A DNA stretch of 64,000 nucleotides, from the NCBI GenBank assembly GCA_037975125.1, contig CM075853.1, positions 30,498,795 through 30,562,794 on the forward strand, read 5' to 3'. Within the stretch, counting starts at the first letter, position 1, and the number at the start of each line of letters is the position of its first letter. A model generated the notes under the pieces. That model was not told the origin of the DNA. It saw only the letters and a program-made list of their open reading frames with translations, and did no database searches. The DNA is from Latrodectus hesperus. Lineage: Eukaryota; Arthropoda; Arachnida; Araneae; Theridiidae. This document shows, one piece after another, positions 12,600-64,000 of the stretch. Made by a program: the position numbers and the translations under genes.

Positions 12600-12710
12600 A
12601 TAAAATATGACATGGACGCATTGTCCTCCGTGTGAACCTCTGGGGGGGTAGCAGGCCAAGTCTGGGAATCTTCTGCTTAGTTCGTGCATCTAACATACAA
12701 AGGACCACCC
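12600..12710 (+). mobile_element. Partial SINE, family 4, plus orientation
   Basis: The reverse complement of this stretch (AAGCAGAAGATTCCC, CCAGAGGTTCACA, GGAGGACAATGC) matches 36771-36834. This fragment is therefore opposite in direction to the one at 12365-12530, forming an inverted pair. Confidence 0.65.
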
Positions 12711-15563
12711 ACTTTCGGTGTCACGATGGCCCATCCAATGGGACTTCTTAGAGAGATAGCTAGGAATATTCAATGAAAATTTATTGAGATTTTCACATTG
12801 TTTTTATTTTAGAATATTAATTGAGCCAATGTAAATACTAATCGAATTAGAGTCTTCAAACACTGTTCATTGGCTACCAAACTTTAACTAATCCTTAGGT
12901 GTTAAAGTTATTTATGTGTTATTAATCAGCATAATATCCTAAGCGCAATTTCATAATACCCTTCCTACATGTCATAACAATAAGTTATGACAGTGATTTT
13001 AAGATTGATAAAGTGTGTTTTAAATATGTAGACTTTGGACAGAAATGGAAAACCTAAAAATTTCACAATAAATCTTATCATAAAATATAAATTAACTTAT
13101 TAATCACAAATGAGTTGAGTATGCTAGCTTTTGCTAGCTATATCTTAATAGTGAAAAATACGTCCTCATCAATTAGTGAAAAACTGCGATTTGGAAAAAT
13201 AATCTTGTTCAAAATGCTTTTTTGAACTACAAAATGAGATCTGACATACAGATCAGAAAATCACAAAAGTAATGAGGTGTGAAGGCTTGAAAATTCCTTT
13301 TAATTACTAAGCTATAAAATAATGAAGTCGGAAATACTTTCATCCTCGTACCAATGAATTTCTGATCGGTGCCTTATTGGAAAAAAATGAAATTATGGTC
13401 GCTACTGCATGCAAAAACAATACAAAATAAGAGAAAATAGTAACTATCCTTTAAAATATCACACTATTGGAGTGCAAACGCAAAGTAAATTTAAAACTCT
13501 ATATTTATCTATCTTCAGTGACTACGTGTGGTCAGATGAAAATTTTAAAAGAACCAATGCTTCCGTTCCTGAAAGGAACAGAATTTCAAAGCCTCAGTAC
13601 AAGCAACTTTACAGTTAGTTGAAATCAGTATTAACTTCTGTTTAAATGAATTATAAACGTCGATATCAGAATTTTGAAATGAAACGAATTTCGAAATGAA
13701 GTCATTCGAATGAAACATTTTTAATGTTAGGAAGAGACAAATATTCGGATTTGAATTTCGCATTCCATTTCATGTGTGTCCAAGAGTTCAGAAATCTTAC
13801 AGAAATTTAACTGACTCAGAGAAAAAGTATTCTATTTATATATAGATGAAACTGGTTTATTTTCTCAGTTGTATGTGTTTGTGTGAATATGATTTATTCA
13901 TTTTAGTTTGTCTGAAAGGGCAAAACAATCTACCATACACGTATCAATATTTATAACAATGTGGGTTGTTTGATTTTCACGTTTTTTGGCAAAAATTATG
14001 GAAGATAGGTGTTGCTTGTTTTTCTGTTTTGTGCAGATATAATGGTTTGTGGATAATTAGTTTGTGGGGGAGTTTTCTAGGCTTTTAAAAGGGAATTCGA
14101 CTTGCTCCGTAAAAATTTCTCTTGATATTACTCACAATGGCTACTGTAAATCACTGTGTGCTCTAATCGCAGATATAATTCTTTTTTCAAAAGTATTCTT
14201 ATCTAAATTTATGTTTTTATGAACAAAGTGTAAGAAAAGAACAATATTTAAAAATAATATCATCCACTAAATCTCGATATTATTTTCATGATTTATTAAA
14301 TGCAAACCCAACATAAAGAATTTGAATTTATCCCATTAGTAAAACTTGTTTACTTTATGGTTTCTTTTTTACACAAGAAGGCTAAATAATCTATGATTTA
14401 CAGTTTAAATTCATTTCCAAGCCACGGAAACATTTCAATCAGAAAATTAATGAGATTATTTTCCATTTTAAAATCTAATAAATACGGTAGTATACTGCAA
14501 TCGAATTTTTGCGATTTCGTATTAATATCGCTACATTATAGTCCACTAAATATGCTTAATTACTTGCACAATTCATGTAAAATTTAGAGCACTATATTTT
14601 TTATAAAAGTCCTATGATTGACTTTTAAACAAAATTATCAGCAAATGAATAAAATTATCAAAAAAAATTATCAGCAATTGAATAAAAAGATGGCTTTTTG
14701 AGGCTCAAAATCAGAATCTTCAGTATCAATTTCTTAGAAATATGAAAAAAAATATTTTGTGAATTTAGAAACTGTGCTAACTGCCAAAGTAGATTATATA
14801 ACATTTGGAACGTTTATTTTGTCTGTATTATTTTCTTAAGAAACAATAATTGATCTTTCGAAACGTGTGTATTTTGAAATTGTATCCCTTGAGTGAAGTA
14901 ATATTTCTTTAGTTAAGTATTTCCATAAACAGAAATCAAATAAAGAGACAACTTTCGTAAAAATTTTGAGTCCTTAGTGCAATTTAGAAACTTAAAACTA
15001 TATCTACTTTAGGAATTTTATTGAGAGTTTTGCTTCCAGCATTTCAAAAAAGTCATATTATGATGAAATCTGTTCATCTAACTCCTAAATAGAAGACCAA
15101 AAAATTCATAAGAAACTAACAAAACTATGGTGTGAACATGATCCACTAAGTGATGCAAAAACTTGAGCATAATGTATTCAAAATAATTCTCATTCTAAAA
15201 GAAACATAGGACAGATAAACTAAGAATTTACACAATCCTTCATATATCCCAGGTTTTTTAATCTATTTATTGAACTAATTCTGAAATTCATTAAGTTCAA
15301 CACCATTGTACTTTTTTCAGGTAGAAAAAAGTTAGCACATATATTTTCATCACTTTCAGTTATTATCCAAAATTTTTATTTAAAATTTATTTCTGTCGTA
15401 CTCTATATATTGCATATAATTTAGAGGCCTCTAACTGTATCCTTTATCTAATATGAATTTTTCATTTCACTACATCAAATGCATCTTTGTATATTTAATA
15501 TATTTTTCCAATTTTTTTGTATTTTTATACTGTTTACTAAATCATGTTTTTTGTTCTTTCTAG
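12711..15563. other. AT-rich stretch upstream of calpain exon 1, nothing recognised
   Basis: No convincing exon. It ends in the pyrimidine-rich acceptor of exon 1 (TTCTTTCTAG). Confidence 0.45.
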
Positions 15564-57902
<42,339 letters not shown>

Positions 57903-60900
57903 CGAACTTCTAGTACAGAAATATGTTGTAGAATCATCAGTAAGGACTATATTATGGATTCATCAGAAATTCTATTTCTCCATTACGAATGCATTGTGAG
58001 CATTCCTGATGGAGTAATGTATTCATAGGCTTTGATGACTGTTTTAAGAAAGTAAAGCCAATTTACTTCAATTCTTAAGAAGTCACTGATGAACATGTAT
58101 CAACCAACATCTTGTTTATGAACACCTCATCTTTAATCTAGTCATAGATTCTAGGTTATATGATTAATTGTGAGAGAGAGAGATTTTAATTTAATAAGTA
58201 TTCTGCATCTGAATCTATTGAGGGAATGTATTATCAATTTTTAATTTATATAGAATAACTCACTTATTTTATATAAACTTATTCTCCTCATTATATCAAT
58301 TTTTTTAATTAACAAAATATTTTATTTCATTCTGTTGTAATTTATAAGCTCTCTGAATTTTGATTTTTCTATGAAATAAAAACCTTTATTGACGACTGAA
58401 ATTTAAAAATATCATAAATAAAATAAGAAACAATTTAGCTGCAAGTATAGCCACCAAATCTGATATTTACTACCAAATGTTTTTTTAACATGTGTAAACT
58501 GCTAATGGTGCTAAACATTTATGTGATGTTTCTTTTAAAATGTAATTCAAACTTTCTCAAATATAAATATCATTAAGTTACTGATAATTTTACAGTTAAA
58601 TAAATTATATATATAAAAAATAATGCAAATCAAATATTGTTTACTTCTGTCATGTGCACTTCATTTTTTTCACTCGACCTCCATTTATCTAATATCAATT
58701 ATAATTTTTCTATTTTTTTAACTCTAGAAAATAATAATTAAAAGTATTTTTTGTGACCAAAATTTATGAAATTATCATCACTCATCAAAAAATTAGTAGA
58801 AATGAAATCGAAAAATCAATATGATATTCATAAATATAATAATAATATTCAATTTTGTTTCATATTTAGTCTCTGCATGTCAAATTATATTCTCTTAAAT
58901 GAGATATAAAATTGTGTTTCTTCTAATATAATTTCATTTCCAAATTAATTTCCTACATTTTTACATTAATCCTCTTATTATTTTAAAACAGACTATTCAT
59001 ATTAATTAGGAAGTTTTGTTAAATAATAATTATGTTATTCCATATCTTACTATTATTGTTTTCAACAAAAATGGAATTGTGCTGATTGATTTTCAAATTT
59101 TAAAACTTATTTTTCATGGTAAAGAATATATGTCTGTAACTTCCAAATCCTTAGTATTCTTTTTTTTAATAAGTTTGAATAAAAACTTTGTTAAAATTAA
59201 CCTAAAGTTCCAATTTGATAAAGATAAATTGTACCTAATGCATCAATAAATTATAAGTTGTTCATATATTTGTACATAAGATTTATATTTATGAAATATT
59301 ATCTTAAATCGAAACTTTTTCATAAAATATTTCATTTATATATAAAATAGTTTATATTCATTTTAGCAAATACAATTTTGTGTCTATTGTAATAAACTGA
59401 GCTTTTGTTCAACTCGGTGATGTGCAATCTCAATTATTTATTTTTGTAAATAAATAAATTATGTATTTTATTATTGTAAATAATAAATTTTTGTTCTAAA
59501 ATATGCGTTTTATGTATGTTTTTAAATATCTGTCAAGACCAAGTGAATGGACTAGAATTTATACTGAAACTATACTTGCGTACATTATTACTAAATTTTT
59601 AACACGCAAATTAAAACCACGTTAAGCGATAGCGTAATATTGTAGTAAAAAATAACATGCTTTTGGAAAACCTAATAAACAATGAAATTTAATATCTGTG
59701 TATAAAGTAAATAAGTTAAAATGTATTTTAAAAACATTTTTAAAATACTATTTTCTTTTTATAGATACATTAAATACGAAATTCAAATGTTCAAAATTGC
59801 AAAATATCCTCCGAATGTTTGAAAAGCTATTTATGCTTTTTGAAATCATTTGAATGTTTTCTTCTAAATTGAAATTTCAGGAAATGTATTTTTTATAGTT
59901 GTTTATCAGACTCGGTAACCCTATAAAGTAAAGGTGATACTGCTTTATCACGACATTTTTTGAAAACCTCTGCTTTGACAGGTGTGTGGAAGAACAATTT
60001 TGAGAAGGTCATGAATTGTCTGAGATCAGCCATCGATTTTGTTACTAAACTTTTGTTCAAAAGTTTAAAACAATGCCTACGAATGTATTTCAAATACATT
60101 AAATGTTGCTTTATTATCCTGTTTTCTACTGTAGAATATCATAAATATTTAAATATAAATATTTAATACAGTGAAAATATTTTTACTATAAAAGGTAGTT
60201 AAATAGTTTATTGAGTATGGATTTTAATTTATACATTTTTGATTTTATTTTTCACGAAAATTTGATTCTGAAATATTTTTAGATTCATGTCAATGAAACT
60301 TAAATTATGACTTATAAATTCTATGTCGATTTCAAATTCAAATCGCTTAATAAAAAATTAACATAATATACATCGCACAATTAATTCACCTAGTTTGATA
60401 TTTCTAATGGATTGCTTAATTACATAAAAAATTAGTAATAAAAATAAAAATAATAACATATCATATTAACTGTGTTACATTTCATGTGTTAATTTTTATT
60501 TTTGTATACAGTTAAAGTATATGATACTTTGATATTTAACACGAAAAATTATTTACATTTTGATACTTCTAATAAATTTTTTTTGGTCTGATTTTTTTTT
60601 AATTTGGAAAATTTTCACCCAAGAAGTAGTTAAAACTTTTATCATTCCTCAAAATATGTTAAAGCCCATGTGGTTATATCATATGATAGCATTCACCTAT
60701 TATTCAGCAAACATAATATTTAACTTTTTATATTATTTTTCATTTTTACTCGAGTTGATAAAACATTTACATCCAGTAACTATTATCTGAATTTAAATGT
60801 AAGTATATGCCAAGAAAATTAGACATGAATAAGTATAAATTTAAGAAAAAAAACTATATCAGTCAACTTTTTTTAACCCTATTGTTATCCTTTGGCTCAT

Positions 60901-62140
60901 GATAAAATGCATTTTGAAGTAGAACAGTTGATACAAATTACTAAGCATCTCATACCTTCATAAATCGAATACTTTTGTTACAATTTGGCTTCTCTCCTCA
61001 CTTTACTCTGCTCCAATTAAAATTGCAGAAAAAATTAAATTGGGATCATTTCAAGTCAAGCTCATCTCTGTGTCGAACCACAGCCGCACGTGTTGGCAAA
61101 TCCTCCGTTTCTAATTATAGAAAACCGCCTCTTCGAACATATTTGGCATCTTTTCCCCACAGAGGGCGTCGACTCTTTAAGAGAGAATATCTTTCTCCAA
61201 TGGAATAGTAAACACGTTCCCTTCAGAGAGGGATTTTTACTCTAGCCCAGGAGCTTATCCTTTGTTTTGCATCCAAACATGTAGATGAAATATTTTAGAT
61301 ATCATCTGAATTCTTTACCAATAATTTCCCAATTTATTTTCCATTTCCATGGAGAAAAACAACTTTCTTTGTACCCGTTCTGATATTTCTGAATATTCTG
61401 ATTTTATAAGGTGTGAACACTAAGTTATATGAAAATTTATTTATTTTCTAAGTGCTTAAGACAGAAAAGAAATGACAAGCAGTGAATTCTTTTGAATTTG
61501 AACTCGATTGTTTAAAAGATTTCTAGGCGACTTTTTCATGAAAACAATAATAATATAAAACAGGTTTTCCTATTAAATATTAAACATATGCAACAACAGT
61601 CAAATAAGTTTTATTTGAGAATAAAAAAGGTTACTTTCCATAAAATTTCTTTTAATGTATTTGCAAAAAGGTAAAAGATTTTGAATTCTAGCAATTAAAT
61701 TAAAAACACACAGCTCTACTCACTAAAAAACTAAATTATTTTAAAATTGTTTAGCATATTCACAACACAACATATAGCCTTTTCTTAACGAAGAAATCTG
61801 AAGTATACATGTACAATTGTCTTATCCTTTGAACCATTTATTCAAAAGACTATCCCAGGTTTTCACGTGTGCATCAAAAAGGGGTGAATAGATAAAAGCC
61901 ATGTGAAAATATGGATAAGAAATGTTTTGCAAAAGCGTACATATGCTCCAAAGAACTCAGAAGGTCTTTTACTTAAGGACATGTTCAGGTATCATCTAAT
62001 GGATAATAGAAGGAAATTGTTGACAGAATGTTACACAACCATGACAAATATTCCTGATGGAATAAATCCATTAGTTCATTAATTTGATATGTGTATTAAT
62101 ATATGATTCCTAAAAAATTTAAATTATGTTAATAGTCGAA
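57903..62140. other. 3' flank of the calpain gene, no recognised gene
   Basis: AT-rich. 60975-61250 is a patch of clearly higher GC with a 77-codon open frame (ending REYLSPME) but no recognisable domain. 59893-60166 has short open frames on both strands, also without a domain. Neither is called as a gene. Confidence 0.5.
58375..58380 (+). terminator. Possible poly(A) signal of the calpain gene
   Basis: AATAAA about 470 bases after the stop codon. The region is so AT-rich that this hexamer occurs often by chance, so this is only a candidate; no GU-rich downstream element stands out. Confidence 0.25.
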
Positions 62141-62561
62141 AGCGAAAATCATTTATAAAAAAGACCAAATGCGTTGTACCATTCTAAAAATTTTATGTGA
62201 ATAGATAATAAAAGCAGGAAAAGAAATCATACCTGTCATATTTCTAAAGTCTATTAAAGTATATAATATACCTTAACTACTTATATGGAACAGAATATGG
62301 TTTAACAGCTATTGTTGCATTAAAGTAACAGTTATTGTGAGGTTATTGTACAGTTATTGAGCGAAAATCATTTATAAAAAAGACCAAATGCGTTGTACCA
62401 TTCTAAAAATTTTATGTGAATAGATTATAAAAGCAGGAAAAGAAATCATACCTGTCATATTTCTAAAGTCTATTAAAGTATATAATATACCTTAACTACT
62501 TATATGGAACAGAATATGGTTTAACAGTTATTGTTGCATTAAAGTAACAGTTATTGTGAGG
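62141..62561. repeat. Recent tandem duplication, 219-bp period
   Basis: 62141-62342 and 62360-62561 are nearly identical over about 202 bases; I see only two substitutions (GATAAT/GATTAT and CAGCT/CAGTT). The 17-base spacer GTTATTGTACAGTTATT between them echoes the end of the unit. Confidence 0.92.
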
Positions 62562-64000
62562 ATGAAATAGAGTTCGATGATGTCACGGAAATTGTAATGG
62601 AAGATGAACAAGGAGAACTTTTCATCTTTCCAATAATAAAAGTTCCTAAGATAGTTACTTCTTTTAAATATATATATCAACAATTAAATATATCTTGTTG
62701 CCTAATTTTTTATGCTCATTTTTCTTTACTTATAAAATATTTCATTTTTATATCCATGAGGCATGATGCACATCCGTAAATTTTTATTTTATTTTCTTGT
62801 ATTAAAAGAACGCTTTATAAATTGGAATGTACAATTTTATATCATTTCTAAAAAAACATTACCTTTGAATAAACAAAAACTCTTTGAAATATTTAATTTG
62901 AAATGACTAAATTTAAATTAAACTTCAATAAGTAAATCCGAACTACCTAAGTAATTCATTTATTGATGGCATAAATTTTATATACATAGAAAAAATATAT
63001 ACATTTATTACATATAAAGTATAGTCTATTCATATATAGAAATATTGCGGCGTATAGGATCTACGTAATGTATGTGATGCTGCATTATAATTAAAAGTGT
63101 AAAGGAAAATTATAATCCATGAAGTTATACTACTTAAAAATATTAAGCTATGTTTTTAATTAAATAATTTTTGTTAAGCAATTTCTCTTAATGACAAAAA
63201 ATATAATTGTTGAGATTAAAAGTTTTAGTGGTTTTTATGATATAAATCTGGCTCAATATTTTTTGTGAAAAATTATAAAGTTGTTTAACAATATAAGATG
63301 TTGTATGGAAAAATATGAAGATTTAAATTTTTAAATTATATTTCAAAAGAGTCGTTAACTCTCAAAAGTTTGCCAGTAATTTATGCATCAATTTACTTTA
63401 TGAGATTAAAAAGTTTTCTCATAAATTTCAGGTTTTGTGTGAACAAGTTATTTGCACAGTAAAGATTTATCACTTCATAGTAAGTCTGAAAAAATTATAA
63501 TGTTAAATTTATTACTTTTGTAGATTTAAGAAATTCCTGTTCAAAATAATTAAGTTACTATTCGTAAAATTAATCTCTCTGTAATCAAATTTCTACATAA
63601 CATTCTAAAAATAACCATTTGAGATAGATTTCTCATTAAATTTTATTTCGAATATAAACTTTATTCCTGCAAAAATGGAAGACATCATCTTAAAAAATGA
63701 AAACATTTACAAAAGTAGTGAAGAATTTATTTTCCGAATAGTTTTTATACTCGAATTTTAAATTGCAATTTTTTGCATAATTTTTTCCTTAGGGGGTTGC
63801 TTTAACAAGCATATTTAGGATATAAATAAAATGTTCACTTTTTCTATGATATATGTTGAAACTATTTTTTAGAAGTCATTGAAAAAATGGAACAAGATTT
63901 AAATTAAAAAATTAAGTAAAAGCAATATATATCTTGATATTTTATTTAATAAAATAAACAACAATTTATATCACATAAATACACGAATATAAATTTATTG
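62562..64000. other. AT-rich 3' end of the window, nothing recognised
   Basis: The ORF at 62597-62779 begins with an acidic stretch (MEDEQGELFIF) but has no recognisable domain. Confidence 0.5.

Noticed and set aside
12375..12708. Two overlapping minus-strand open frames in a GC-richer patch
   Set aside because: They lie within the inverted pair of SINE fragments, and the frames match no protein I know.
59893..60099. Minus-strand open frame reading MADLRQFMTFSKLFF and further
   Set aside because: No recognisable domain, and an overlapping open frame exists on the other strand; not enough to call a gene.

Overview
This window comes from an animal nuclear genome, most likely an arthropod and possibly a spider or other chelicerate (an inference from overall character, not a proven assignment). 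It is strongly AT-rich. It carries long (TA)n microsatellites, many tRNA-derived SINE copies with ACA/AAC-rich tails, a decayed Tc1-like transposon and kilobase-scale introns. Nothing bacterial is present: there are no operons, ribosome binding sites or long uninterrupted ORFs.

The one gene I can reconstruct is on the + strand: a calpain-family gene of 17 visible coding exons spread over 15564..57902. All 16 introns are GT-AG and every junction keeps frame, giving 618 codons plus a TAA stop. In order, the product has the cysteine-protease core (exons 1-6), the calpain beta-sandwich domain (exons 6-9) and a C-terminal penta-EF-hand domain (exons 10-17). The N-terminal part that normally precedes the protease core was not found; exon 1 opens in mid-protein with no ATG.

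The main result is that this calpain looks like a pseudoprotease. The nucleophile motif, normally Gly-Asp-Cys-Trp, reads Gly-Asp-Tyr-Ser. The oxyanion Gln, catalytic His and catalytic Asn are all retained. The EF-hand loops have also lost most calcium ligands. Splice sites and frame are intact over more than 42 kb, so this looks like a maintained gene with a non-proteolytic role rather than a decaying pseudogene.

Layout: 1-15563 is upstream, with SINEs, a degenerate tandem-repeat field, microsatellites, a possible MITE and two TATA-type promoter-like spots near 0.8 kb and 9.3 kb. 15564-57902 is the calpain gene; its introns hold a possible broken retrocopy (17.0-17.5 kb), a pogo/Tigger-like end (29.7 kb), a Tc1-like element with a nested SINE (35.5-37.2 kb), several other SINEs and several perfect hairpins. 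57903-64000 is the 3' flank, with a recent 219-bp-period duplication at 62.1-62.6 kb and no gene I recognise.
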